Positions 23,973 through 35,375 of a stretch of DNA of 64,000 bases are shown here, piece by piece; positions within the stretch are counted from its first letter, which is position 1, and every line of letters begins with the position of its first letter. The stretch covers positions 496,001-560,000 of the forward strand of contig JAEVHH010000006.1 in assembly GCA_017607445.1 (NCBI GenBank), written 5' to 3'. This DNA is from Histoplasma ohiense (taxonomy: Eukaryota > Ascomycota > Eurotiomycetes > Onygenales > Ajellomycetaceae). The notes under the pieces are model-generated. The model was not told the origin of the DNA and did not search any database. It was given only the letters and a program-made list of their open reading frames with translations. The translations under genes were made by a program, and so were the position numbers.

Positions 23973-25490
23973 ATGAAGCCCTCAACACCCTTCCATTCAC
24001 TCAAGAACATTGACACAGTCTACATCAGATCACTGAAGCTGAAGTCACCAGTCAATTTTATTACTGAGAAGACTAGCAAGAGACAGAGAAAGACTGTTAC
24101 AATGTCTTCTTCAGTTCTCAAAGAAGTCAGTGACAGTATCTCCACAGCTATCTCTCAGCTACAGAAGCAGTTTGAGAAGGCTCAACAGCAACAGAATTTG
24201 CAGCAGAAGACTCTCATCAGATTAGCAAAGACTCTGAATAGTTGAGTTGAGAAGAAGAAGCAGTCAGTCAGTCAGAACTTTGTCTGAATCTTCTGTGAAA
24301 GATTTATTGTATATGTGACAGCAAATCTGAGTACAGCATCAACTCTGAGAAAGAGTGCTGCTCTGAACACTCATTCACAGTTGAATTCAGTGAAGACAAC
24401 TGCAAGAGAGTTGACTATCTAAGTGAGTATCATGCAGAAGAGGAAAAATTCTGCTCTCTCTGAAGCTATCTCTGTTAAAACTGCAGTTTTCTCAACTGAC
24501 AGAGCTAGTGGAGCCAGCCTGCAGCTCAAGAACATCAGTCAGTCAAGAAGTCTCACAGAGAATACAAAACAACAGAAAAACTCATAAGTTCTCATCACTT
24601 TTCAATCAGAGAAACAGATTGTCTGACTGCAGTCATATGCTATGCAGCAGACAATTGTTGCAAACATTCAGAGAATGAAGAATGTGGCTAATATGCTGAA
24701 GATGAAGCTCATCAGAACAGATTGAATGATCATATCAAATAACAGAGATATATATAATGCTCTGATCATTGAGAAGACAGTGACTATTCTCTGTGAAGTT
24801 CTTGACATCACAGAGATTCAGCTATCAGAGTGATGATACAATTATGCTGTCTCAGAAGTTCTGAAATTCATTCAGAACTGAGAAGAGACAAGAATCTTCA
24901 CAGACAAAATGATTGAGAGAGAGATTCTGACTCAGACAAAGATAAAATCAGTGAGCTATTGATTCTTGCAATATGAAGTGAATCTTAAGACAGAGAAGAT
25001 TACATGAATTGTCTTCTTTCTCATCTCAGTGAAAGACTTCTCACTCTTCAATGTCAGTGAGAGGGCCAGACTCATTGAGAAAAGACCACTGACAGTGAGA
25101 TATGATTCAGAATGTCAGAGATACTGCCACTCATCAAAGTGTATACAACTGATGAGATACTCCAACTGCAGTGAGCCCACAAGCCAGCATAAGAGACTAA
25201 CAGATATGAAGTGCAAGAGAGTATTATAGTATATCAACTGCTGTCAACTCTACTCAGCTGAGCATCAGCACTGCTCTGCTGCACTCAGATGTGTGAATGA
25301 CATTCTCAGACATCTAACTCAAAAGAAGCTAGCAGCTGTTCATCATCTTGACAATAGATGTCACAGAGATGCTCAGAAGCAGCAATCATCATCAGCACAG
25401 TCAGCATCAATGATTACAGTAATGATATCTACATCATTCACTCAATCAATTCAGTCAACACAGCTCATCAGACTAGCATCTCACAAGTAG
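23973..25490 (+). pseudogene. L4 ORF1 (Gag-like, CCHC), decayed
   Basis: The ATG at 23973 is the first ATG in the frame. The N-terminal part is open to 24245 (Lys/Arg-rich K-R-Q-R-K-T-V and a Gln-rich coiled coil). The C-terminal part (25029-25490) has Cys/His clusters: C-Q-R-Y-C, C-S-N-C-like, then Y-I-N-C-C...H-Q-H-C. The knuckles bind LINE RNA in ORF1 proteins of this group. Stops between the parts are TGA plus one TAG at about 25227. Confidence 0.8.
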
Positions 25491-25559
25491 ATGACTACTC
25501 AGAGCTTCATCAGTGAAGAGAATGCCATCTGACAGATGACTCACATCAGATAACACTCA

Positions 25560-28500
25560 GCTCACACAGCAGAGTAGCAGTATAGTCAAGCAGTCAAAAA
25601 ATAGTCTAATCTCAGCATGCAGACAACAGATCTGAGATTCTTCAATCTCATTCCACAGATGAACTTTGACAGCAGCTCATCAAGTAACTTTTTATACTAA
25701 AATATCAACATCAGCAACACAGCTGATATCACAGAAACAATCAGTAGAAAAATCATTCTCTGCAGATTTTTTGAGTAAATACAGTCAGAGCAGCTCTCTG
25801 TCACACAGCAACTCTATAGCTTGCTTTCAAGCAGAGCTGTGAAGTGATCTGTATACAGAAGTCTTACACACATTCTAGCATCAAGACTTCTAATAACTCA
25901 GTATATGAGTGCTTTACACTTATAGACTGCTGAAATGACACTAATCTGAAGCAGTGAGAGGAGAAGAGGCTCTGAGTCATGACATACATACACAAGAATT
26001 CAAAAATAAGAGTATAGCAACACTGATCTGTGCAAAGCAGAGATCTGTTGTGAATCAGTGTCAATGACTGTCACATTCTCAATGTGTACAGACAGTCTGA
26101 GACAGATACAGTCATGAACTATCTGATCAATTTGAGCTCATCAGTCTGCTGTCTAGTAGATGAGGATTTCAATGTACAATATGATATTTTTGAATCAGAG
26201 ACAGTGAATCTGCACTGAGAAGAGGAGCTTGTTCAGTGAATCAGTGAACACAGAATATACTTTGTGAAAGAGATAGATATTTCAATTTATACAGCAGATT
26301 ATATAATTGATTTCATCTTCTTCAATATAATCTTTGCTTTCACTTCAGTGTATCAAGATTTACACTGTGACTCAGATCATCAGTCTATGATTATTATACT
26401 ATCAACAACATCTCAGATACAGCAGAGCAGAGCTCAGATCAAGATCACAGACTCTCAGCTGAAGCTCTTTGCAGATTTTATCAGAGATTTCATAATGAAT
26501 ATATCTTACTCAGATAGAGTTGAGAATGCAGCACAGTTTGATAATCTGATCTGATACTTCACTCAGAATCTTCTGACTGCAGCTCAGACAGTCAGCAAAT
26601 CAGTGCAATAAGAGCAGACTACAGCTCTCTGATGAATAGCAGACTGCTGAAGAGTGCATCAAAAGCTCACCACTCATCAGACAAAGATCACAAAGCATCA
26701 GTTCAAGAACACAGTATGCAAAGCCAAGCATACATACTGAAGACAGATAATCAATAAGATCAGAGATGACAGAGATCTGTATCAGATGATAGCATAACAT
26801 GGGCTGAAACTCAATCTCAGAGCACCCCCTCTGATGATTGAGAATCAGATCATAGAAGAGACAGCCATCAAAGTCAAGACACTTCAACAAGTCATTCTAA
26901 AGTAATACAACTCAGTCAATGATCTGAAATACAACTCATTGAATGATGAGCACTGAAGTGATATGAAAAATCTGCTCTGAAATCTCTGAGTTGAGATGAA
27001 GGAGGTAGAGCACAATATCATTGAAATACAGAGTATCTCTTCAGACACAGATAAAATCACAATGCAGCTGTTCAAGATATGCTGATAGTATATATCTCTC
27101 TTTATACAGCAGCTATACAACTGCTGTCTTCAGCTCTGCCACTTCCCACAAATCTGAAAGCTGACAGAGATGACAATAATATTCAAAATAGATAAAAGAG
27201 ACAGAAGCTCAGTTCACTTCTGAAGACTCATTGTCTTTCTCTCAGTAATCTTCAAGAAGCTGAAACACATTGTTACAAAACAACTGACATACACAGCACT
27301 CATTCATAATATAGTCAGCTTATAGTATGAAGAGACACTGCTCAGACAATTGACAATGAATCTGATAGCTGCTTTCACTCATGAGATGAAGACAGCCTTC
27401 ACACAAAATAAGAAGATATTCATAATTACAATGAATGTGCAGAGTGTCTTTGATGCTATGCTGTGCAGACAGCTGCTTCAGTAGATGACACAACAGAGAT
27501 GACTGTGTAAACTGCTACAACTCATTGACAGCTTTCTCATCAAACACAGAGCTCAGATTCAGCTGAAGAGAATCATCACAGCAGTATATTAGATGCAATG
27601 TGATATATCACAGAGATCTTCTCTGTCATCAATACTATTTCTTCTGTATCTGACAGAGTTGCTGTGATAGAATTCAGAATTGTGCTTTGACTATACAGAT
27701 AATCTGAATATTTGATGAGTTATACACTCACTTGACAGCAATGCTATTCTTCTCAGCCATAATATACAGAGTATTCTGAGATGGAGGGAGACAAATAAGA
27801 TGATCTTCACATCAGAGAAATTTGAGATGATTCATCTCACAAGAAAGCAACACAATGAAACACTGTCAGTGATTGTGTCAGAGAATCTGATCATACACTC
27901 TGTCACTGTCTCAGCTGAACAGAAATCAGTATTCTGCTGATTGAGTATACACTTTGATAGAAGACTCATCTGAAGATCACACATCTCTGTCTGAACAAAG
28001 AAGATAAGAGCTGTGACTCAGCATATTTGAAGTCTAGAAAAGATCAGAAATGAACTCTCAGCAGATGTTCTGCAGAAGACAGTCACTATTTACATGATTC
28101 TCTCACTGCTCTATAACACAGAGATCTGATACAGCAGCTGCACACAGTCAGCAAGACACACAGACAGAAGTGAGAAGATCAGCTTTTATCTGAAATAATA
28201 TATAAAAACAGTTAAGAAAATGCTTATTATAACAGTCAGAGAAGTTCTTTCAGTTTTCTATACAACATTCATTGCAACTCTATATCAGAATGCTGAGCTC
28301 TCATCAGCAATGATAGCTCTGAAGAAGATCAAAATGCATTTCACAACAAGACTTCAGATGATGAATGAGAGACATTCACTGACTTCACAAATAGCTCTCT
28401 CAATGATCACATATGGAAGAAGAGCTGGAACTCAGCAGCACTCAAAAATCAAGATTCAGAGATTGAAAGTGCTGCTGTCTGCAGTCAATAGATTCACACT

Positions 28501-29570
28501 TATCATTTCACACTATTCAGAAAGATGCAGAACAGATCTCACAGAGAATGTAGATAAAAAAAATACTGCTCAGATATTCAAGAAATGATGAAAAAGTCAA
28601 TTTTCAACAGATCTATATATTTTCTCAGATGAATCAGAACAGATTCTTGACAACAGCAGATGAGTTGACTATGACTTTATAGTCTATCAGAGAAACAAAC
28701 AGCTGATCAGCTTCTCAGCTGCACTGAACTCTATATCACATATCTTCAACACTGAAACAGTTGATGTCTACTGTGTATTAGAGTGTGTGGTGAAGCTTCT
28801 ACTCTGTATCACAGATGACAGCATCAATTCTCAGATCTGACTCTATCTTGACAATACCTCAGTCATCTGAGATATACAGAACAGTGCAGCAGCTTTCTTG
28901 AACTGAGTCTACAGTCACTACTACAAGCTTCTCAGACAACATAATGTGAATCTGAAATGAGTCTCTGAATATATGAGAATAGAGGACAATGAGAAAGCAG
29001 ACTGTCTGACTAAGCAGACAGTTTCATCTACTGCAGTCTCAGTCTATGAACTCAAGATCATGCTCACAGTCAGTGAGATTCACACAGTGATCAAACAGCT
29101 CAGTCAAGAGACAGAGTAAGAGTGATGAAACAGAGTCTGTGAAAAACTCTCTGACTGATATCAGAGCTGAAGATTCAGCAGACTGACTGTGGAATATTAA
29201 GTAAAGATCTCTTCAGAGTTCACTATATCACAGCATGCTCTTCATCACTGACTTGCACTCCACTTCTTTCATGGAAACTTTTTCTGATATCACAGACACT
29301 TTCAGCATACAGATGCAAGGCTTGTCTGTATCTGTGAATACAACAAAAACTCAGAATATTTGATGCTCTGTCAACACTCACAGAGACACTTCTCTCACTG
29401 ACTCAAGAAATTAGCAGCACAGCTATACAATCAGATGACAGCTGTTGTCTATCTAGAGTCTCTGATCTCTACAGACTTTGTAGAACTGCTTGGCTGCACA
29501 CAGTTCTACACATAATACTGCATGAGATAACACAGCTGTTTGAGCACACATCATCTGACAGCCCCCCACA
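25560..29570 (+). pseudogene. L4 ORF2 (EN-RT-RNase H), decayed
   Basis: Endonuclease: I-L-N-V-Y-R-Q near 26080, D-E-D-F-N (from G-D-F-N) near 26165 and D-S-D-H-Q-S near 26375. RT: F-D-Y-T-D-N at about 27690-27710 in place of Y-A-D-D, so a catalytic Asp is lost. The thumb region with H-F-D-R-R-L-I lies at about 27950. RNase H: F-S-D-E-S-E near 28620 and E-D-N-E-K-A-D near 28985. The C-terminal Cys/His stretch is near 29330-29400. TGA codons occur throughout, mostly at expected Trp sites. This enzyme performs target-primed reverse transcription in live copies. Confidence 0.8.
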
Positions 29571-29597
29571 GCAGTTCCAAGCCTATACAGACAGTAC

Positions 29598-29850
29598 AGA
29601 TAGCACAACATTCAGTATAATTGATTCAATCAGTACAATAGATTCAACTGATGCAATCAGTACAATCAGTTCAATCAGTACAATTAGCTCAATCAGTTCA
29701 ATCAGTACAAACAGTACAATTGATTCAATCAATTCAATCAGTACAATCAGTTCAACCAGTTCAATCAATACAAATGATACAATTGATACAATTGATACAA
29801 TCAGTTCAATCAGTTCAATCAGTTCAACTGATGCAAATGATTAAATTAGC
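29598..29850 (+). repeat. Minisatellite, 9 bp unit (CAGTTCAAT/CAGTACAAT)
   Basis: About 25 tandem variants of a 9 bp unit lie between ORF2 and the 3' UTR of L4. The same array, diverged in order, occurs in L6 at 61080-61335 on the other strand, so it belongs to the LINE rather than the locus. Confidence 0.85.
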
Positions 29851-29899
29851 ATGATGAGCTCATCTGTTTCAACTAGCTGTGATGTAATCAGTACAGTCT

Positions 29900-29904
29900 G
29901 TATG
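29900..29904. repeat. Target duplication of A1, left copy (GTATG)
   Basis: GTATG at 29900-29904 and 35847-35851 flank A1 exactly. Confidence 0.95.
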
Positions 29905-30256
29905 TGTGACGGGTTAGCACCCGTTAGTAATCAACTTACGCAACCAACTCCCCTCCTGCACCCGCTCGTTCCTGGCCGTTGTGACCTCGCGTAACCCTCG
30001 ATGTTCTTCCGCTCCGTGCTCCGCGCTCGCGTAGTTTCTAACGATTCTTCCGCGTAGCTCCTTACGTTCTCCCGCTCTGTGTTCCGCGCTCGCGTAGTCT
30101 CTAACGATTCTTCCGCGTAGCCCTCAATGATTCCCCCGCCCCACGTTCCGCGCTCGCGTAGCTTCTAACGATTCTTACGCGTACCCCTTAATGTTCTTCC
30201 GCTCCGCGCTCCACTGTGGAGCGGCTTCTGATATTCTTCCGCCCCGAACTTTCCCC

Positions 30257-30262
30257 TATAAG
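30257..30262 (+). promoter_or_regulatory. A1 LTR TATA box
   Basis: TATAAG in CCCCTATAAGAACCCCC. A transcript start 30-55 bases downstream would fall in the pyrimidine-rich tract just before the self-priming segment at 30314. Confidence 0.6.
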
Positions 30263-30313
30263 AACCCCCTTCGTACGACCTTTTCTTCTGATTTCTTTTC
30301 TCTTTCTTTCCTT

Positions 30314-30327
30314 AATCAATTCGTAAT
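30314..30327 (+). promoter_or_regulatory. A1 self-primer candidate inside LTR
   Basis: AATCAATTCGTAAT is the perfect reverse complement of 30375-30388, immediately downstream of the LTR. In Tf1-type elements the mRNA 5' end folds on such a site and primes minus-strand synthesis. I see no tRNA-like TGG start at this primer-binding position. Confidence 0.6.
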
Positions 30328-30374
30328 CTGTAATTAGGATAGTACCAAATCGTTAATCGAAGTACGCCCGTTAC

Positions 30375-30388
30375 ATTACGAATTGATT
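30375..30388 (+). promoter_or_regulatory. A1 primer-binding site (self-complementary)
   Basis: ATTACGAATTGATT begins at the last base of the LTR and pairs over 14 bases with 30314-30327. Confidence 0.6.
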
Positions 30389-30725
30389 CTTCTGCGTTTA
30401 AGGCCCGAGTGCCTCGTTATTAGTTCTTACGCCCGAGTGCGTCGTTACCAGTTCTTACGCCCGAGTGCGTCGTTTACAGGCCCGAGTGCCTAGTCGTTAC
30501 AAGAGATCCCTCGTGGGCCCGAGTGCCCTTATCGTTAGTTATATAGGCCGTCGTGCCTAAGCGTCCGAAACACAATCGACCGTGTTCTACGAGGCCCGAG
30601 TGCCTACGAACCGTAACGCTGCGAATAGCGTTCACGAAGAAGCTTGACCAAGCTTAGCGCCGCAACACTGCGAATAGTGCCTGCGAGAGGACCGAGTTTT
30701 CTCTTTTTTTTTTTTTTATTATTAT
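30389..30725 (+). other. A1 untranslated leader with CCCGAGTGC repeats
   Basis: No gene. The motif CCCGAGTGC occurs about six times (near 30404, 30432, 30459, 30480, 30517 and 30595) at irregular spacing, followed by short inverted repeats around AAGCTTGACCAAGCTT (30639-30654) and a T-run before the gag ATG. It may act in RNA folding, packaging or translation start; this is inference. Confidence 0.6.
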
Positions 30726-31757
30726 ATGTCCTTAGATATCAAAATGAACTACGAGCAATCCTACGAACCCCCGCCGCACCCGAACGCGGCGGACGATAAC
30801 TTAGACCTACGAAGCATCCTCCAGCAGCAGGCGCTACAGATGGCCGAATTGCAACGACGACTTGCTGAGATGAGCACTCCCGCGTTCACCGTTCCTCCTA
30901 CGCCCGCGCCTCACGAAAAGCCCCCCAGAGAGAAGCTCCCAATCCTCGACAAATACGAGGGAGACCTAGCGCTCTACCTCGCGTGGAAGTCAAAAGCGAA
31001 CGCCAAATTGGACATCGATGGACGAGCAATAGGCTCGCTATCCAATCAAGCGTGGTATATCCATAGCAGGTTGGATGGCGACGCGTTAGCAAAATTCCAA
31101 CCCTGGATGAGCCATTGCCAGGACCACCAGCGTACGCCAGAGCTAGTCTTCCGACAACTCGACTCCCTCTTCCTCGATCCTACGCTTCAAGCCAAGGCGT
31201 TAGACTGGCTTAATCGGACTCGCCAGATGGATGTCGCGTTGGCAACTTACCTTCCTGAATTCGATCGCAAGCTCCTAGAAGCAGGTGGGCAAGACTGGGA
31301 CGACGCCGTCAAGATCAACATGTTGTTCAAGAACTTGAACTTCCAATTGCATAACCGAAGCGTAGGGCGTCCGAAGCCCTCAACATACAGCGAATTCTGC
31401 GCTGATCTTCGCCTGTTGGACAACGACCTGTCTCAGTTCCGCGCGCTCCAAAATCGCAGAGGATTCCGCCGAACAAATGCGTACGCCCCGAACCACTCTG
31501 CAGCGCCCCCCGCCTCCGAACCAGAACCAATGGACTGGGTCCCACACGTAAACGCAAGTCGCCCGAGGGTCCCCAACGTCTCAGGGAAGGACGCCGCCGA
31601 CCGAATCGCCAGAGGAGTCTGCATACGCTGCGACAAGCCAGGGCACTTCGCGAACCAATGTCCGAATGCGATCGCCCCGAGTAAACCCCCCACGCGCGTA
31701 AACGCTGCGTCGCCCGCGGATAGGCAAGAACAGGGGAAAGACGAGCTCTCGCCCTAA
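30726..31757 (+). CDS. gag: A1 Gag
   Basis: 343 codons, uninterrupted. The ATG at 30726 follows a T/A-rich tract; a second in-frame ATG at 30744 is also possible. A Pro-rich, coiled N-terminal part is followed by a capsid-like helical middle (W-Y-I-H-S-R-L-D-G-D, D-W-L-N-R-T) as in Ty3/gypsy Gag. A single knuckle C299-x2-C302-x4-H-x4-C312 binds RNA. Gag assembles the virus-like particle in the cytoplasm. The frame ends at TAA 31755-31757. Pol lies in the -1 frame, open from 31724, so a 34-base overlap with GGGGAAA at 31733-31739 could allow frameshifting. The high CpG and GC content contrasts with every neighbour. Confidence 0.95.
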   Translation: MSLDIKMNYEQSYEPPPHPNAADDNLDLRSILQQQALQMAELQRRLAEMSTPAFTVPPTPAPHEKPPREKLPILDKYEGDLALYLAWKSKANAKLDIDGRAIGSLSNQAWYIHSRLDGDALAKFQPWMSHCQDHQRTPELVFRQLDSLFLDPTLQAKALDWLNRTRQMDVALATYLPEFDRKLLEAGGQDWDDAVKINMLFKNLNFQLHNRSVGRPKPSTYSEFCADLRLLDNDLSQFRALQNRRGFRRTNAYAPNHSAAPPASEPEPMDWVPHVNASRPRVPNVSGKDAADRIARGVCIRCDKPGHFANQCPNAIAPSKPPTRVNAASPADRQEQGKDELSP

Positions 31758-34700
31758 AACGCGGACGAGAGCTCAAGGAGCAGAAAGCTAGCTGGAGATT
31801 CGAGCAGGAGATGCAAGCGGACGCAATCATGGTCCCTGCCATTGTAAATAGCTTAGTCAACGTACGAGCAATGGTAGACAGTGGTTTCCTTCACTACGCT
31901 CTTATAGACACCCAGCTGGTCGAGAAGCATAAGCTCCAGCGTATCCCCTTTCCCAAACCGCGTAAGCTCAGTGGATTTGACGGCCCCAGAGGATCCGCCT
32001 CCTACAACATGGTAAGATTTAATGTCGACGTAGGAGGACACGAGAAAAAGAACGTATACGCATACGAAATACAAGGCCTTGAGTACGATCTAATGCTCGG
32101 CCTATCATGGCTCACAGAATTTGGAACCTTGTTGGACGCACGCAACCGCTGCCTTATTTTCCCAGGAGGCGACCGTGTTTACGAGAAGGATGTCGATAGG
32201 ACCGCTGATCTCACCCAGATATCAGCGGAAGCGTACAAACTACTAACCCGCCAAGCGCATGAGAAGAAGAACGTCCAAGTGTTCGCTGCTAGCATGGCGG
32301 ATATCAAAAAAGCGTTAGAAAAGCTAGAACCCAAAGACCCCAAGAAACCGCGCAAGGAACTACCCGAATCGTACGAAGACTTCGCAGACGTGTTCGACGA
32401 AAAAGAAGCTGAAAAGCTTCCTCCTCACCGAGGACCCGGCATAGATCATACGATCGAGCTCATCAAGGAGGACGGTAAGGACCCGCAACCACCCTGGGGT
32501 CCTCTCTACAGCATGTCGCGCGACGAGCTCCTCGTCCTACGAAAAACGCTCAACGGACTATTGGACAAAGGCTTCATTCGTGTTAGCAACTCACCCGCCG
32601 CAGCACCCGTACTGTTCGCGAAGAAACCAGGAGGAGGCTTACGATTCTGCGTTGACTACCGAGGACTCAACAAGATTACGCGGAAGGACCGATACCCTCT
32701 CCCACTCATCAACGAAACACTCGAACGAGTAGGAAAAGCAAAATGGTTTACGAAGCTTGACATCTCTGCGGCCTTCTATAAGATAAGGATTAATGAAGGT
32801 GACGAATGGCTAACCGCTTTTCGTACGCGTTACGGATTATACGAATGGACAGTGACCCCTTTTGGATTAGCGAACGCCCCGAGCACGTTCCAGAAATACA
32901 TTAACTGGGCCCTACGAGACCTGCTCGATGAGATCGCCTCAGCGTACATGGACGATATCCTGATCTTCACCGATGGACCGCTCACTGAGCACCGCAAGCA
33001 CGTACGACAAGTGCTTGACCGCCTACGAAAAGCCGGACTGCAAGTGGACATTGACAAATGCGACTTCGAGACCAAGTCTACGACCTACCTAGGATTCATC
33101 ATCGAAGCTGAAAAAGGCGTACGCATGGATCCTAAGAAGGTGGAAGCAATCCTCAACTGGGAGGCACCAGTCTCGGTAAAAGGGACTAGAAGCTTCCCTA
33201 GGATTTGCCAACTTCTACCGAAGGTTCATCAAAGACTTCTCCGATATCGTACGACCACTGACGGACCTGACCCGGAAAGACGCCGTGTTCCAATGGACTG
33301 ACGAAGCGGACGCAGCATTCAAAAAGCTGAAGCGTATGTTCACAAGCGCCCCGATGCTGCAATCATTCGATCCGGATAAGCATACGATTCTCGAAACGGA
33401 CGCCTCAGGTTACGTAGTAGGTGGGGCACTGATGCAATATGATAACGAAGGTGTCCTACGACCCTGTGCCTTCACCTCGAAAAAGATGTCGCCCGCCGAA
33501 TGCAACTACGAGATCTACGACAAGGAGCTCCTAGCGATCATACGATGCCTCGAAGAATGGGAGTCCGAACTTATGAGCGTCGAAAAGTTTGAGATTGTTA
33601 CCGATCATAAGAACTTAGAGTACTTCACGACCACTCGTAAGCTCACTGAAAGGCATATGCGTTGGTCATTGTTCCTTAGCCGTTTTTCGTTCACAATTCG
33701 TTATCGACCTGGAGTAGAGAACACCCTTGCGGATGCCCTGTCCCGCCGAGAACAAGATATGCCATCTGATGACTTGGACGACAGGTGGAAACACCGAGAG
33801 CATCGATTAATCGACCCTGCAATCATAGAAAGTCCTACGCAACCAGACGAACCCCGCGTACATGTCAACCAGTCCCGAGCTCAAGAACCCTCGCTCGAAG
33901 AACAATGGAAGCTAGCGGCAGAAGCAGATGAATCCTGGCAACAAGCCGCCGAAGCCGTACGAAACAGAGCACCTCGATTCCCCGCAAGCGTATACCCAAG
34001 AACGGATATCTCAGCATGTTCGATCGATGATGACAACTGCTTACGCTTTCGAGATAGGCGATGGGTCCCCGATTCAGAACCCCTACGAACACGGATCATG
34101 CAAGAAATTCATGACTCGCCGATGACCGGGCACCCAGGACGCGAAATCATGTACAACATCGTCGCCCGAGAATTCTACTGGCCAGATATGTCGAAAGACA
34201 TACGCCGGTTCGTACGCAACTGTGATCGCTGCGGCTCAGTGACGGCATGGCGTGAACGCCGAAAAGGGATGCTGAAGCCCCTACCTGTCCCCGACCGAAC
34301 TTGGCGCGATATAGCTATCGATTTTGCAGTTTCCTTACCCGAGAGCGGAGGTTCTACGAACATCCTAGTCATCGTCGACCGACTCAGCAAGGGCGTAATA
34401 CTACAGCCCTGTGACAAGATGGACGCCGAAGTAGTTGCAGATGCCTTCGTCAGAAGCCCGTTCTATCGTATGCACGGCCTGCCCTCATCCATTGTGTCAG
34501 ATAGAGGCAGTCAATTCGTCAGCGCACTCTGGGCCCGCGTATGCCAATTATTAAGAATCGAACGAAAGTTATCAACGGCGTACCACCCAGAGACTGATGG
34601 AGCTACCGAGAGGATGATACAAACGGTAAAGAACATCCTCCGTAAGTTCTGCAATTACGCGCAAGACAACTGGAGCAACCTGCTGCCACACGCTGAGATT

Positions 34701-35375
34701 GCGATTAACGGTCGAGATTCCGCTACGACAGGCGTAAGCCCATTCTTCCTCCTACACGGATACAACTTAGAGGTCCTGGACTTCCCCGAGACTCCCCGAG
34801 AAACCGCGTACGCCCGCAGCCCCATACAGGCGGCAGAGAACATCGTGAGCAAGCTGAAGAAAGCCCGCGAATGGGCAGAAGCTTCAATGGCCAGCGCTCA
34901 GCAAGATTACGAGGACCAAGCGAACACCAGGAGGAGTCCTGCGACCCGATACCACGTAGGAGACAAAGTCTGGCTGGACCTCAAAAACATAAGAACGGAC
35001 CGCCCCTCGCGTACGCTAGATTACCGCCACGCCAAGTATACGGTGAAGGAAGTGCTAGGCACACACGATTATCGACTCGACACCCCGCCTGGCATCCACG
35101 ACGTCTTTCATACGAACCTGCTCCGACCCGCGGCCGAGGATCCATTCCCCTCACAGAGAACCTCCGATTGGCAGCCACCCGCCATCGTAGGAGAAGACAA
35201 CGAACTCGAGTGGGAAATCGAAGCAATCCTTGACGATAGAACCAACCGCCGCCGCCGCGAATACCTCGTCAAATGGGTAGGATACGATCGTCCGACCTGG
35301 GAACCCGCGTCCGCCTTGGAGGACACCGCCGCCCTCGACACCTACGAGTCCTCACTCACCCCGGTAGGGGGATAA
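31724..35375 (+). CDS. pol: A1 Pol (PR-RT-RH-IN-chromodomain), one frameshift
   Basis: The first ATG is at 31811, but the frame is open back to 31724, overlapping gag. Counting from 31811: protease D-S-G at residues 23-25 with L-G-L-S-W-L near 96-101; RT with V-D-Y-R-G-L-N and catalytic Y379-M-D-D382. One extra C in the CCC at 33196-33198 shifts the frame; the rest reads in the third frame to TAA 35373-35375. There RNase H has E-T-D-A-S (Asp codon at 33399). Integrase has His near 34110, C-x2-C at 34221-34232, Asp at 34320, Asp at 34500 and Glu at 34608 (35 residues between the last two). The chromodomain is at about 35211-35350. The degraded copies A2 and A4 lack the extra base, so it is a private mutation or a sequencing error. 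Confidence 0.93.
33196..33198 (+). other. One-base insertion in A1 pol
   Basis: A1 reads AGCTTCCCTAGG; the frame needs one base fewer. A2 (near 13303) and A4 (near 47060) read AG(C/T)TTTCTAG, without the extra base. The break separates RT from RNase H. Confidence 0.85.
35366..35375 (+). other. A1 polypurine tract overlapping pol stop
   Basis: AGGGGGATAA directly precedes the LTR, and the TAA of pol is its last three bases. There is no space for an accessory gene in this family. Confidence 0.75.

Larger units (their letters stand above)
29905..30375 (+). repeat. A1 5' LTR (471 bp)
   Basis: TGTGACGGGTTAG...CGCCCGTTACA. It contains three to four degenerate ~62 bp tandem units (each with a GCTCGCGTAG core) and the palindrome CGCTCCAC-T-GTGGAGCG at 30207-30223. 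Confidence 0.97.

Noticed and set aside
29598..29850. CRISPR-like array
   Set aside because: Units are contiguous 9 bp variants without spacers, in a fungal LINE.
29583..29854. Open frames of repeating S-V-Q and L-I-E residues
   Set aside because: By-product of a 9 bp minisatellite, open on both strands.
30376..30395. tRNA primer-binding site after the A1 LTR
   Set aside because: No TGG start and no tRNA 3' end that I recognise; the self-complementary explanation fits 14 bases.
31327..31860. 177-codon Arg-rich minus-strand frame over A1 gag
   Set aside because: Shadow of GC-rich gag/pol codons on the other strand; no family resemblance, and it crosses the gag stop and pol start.
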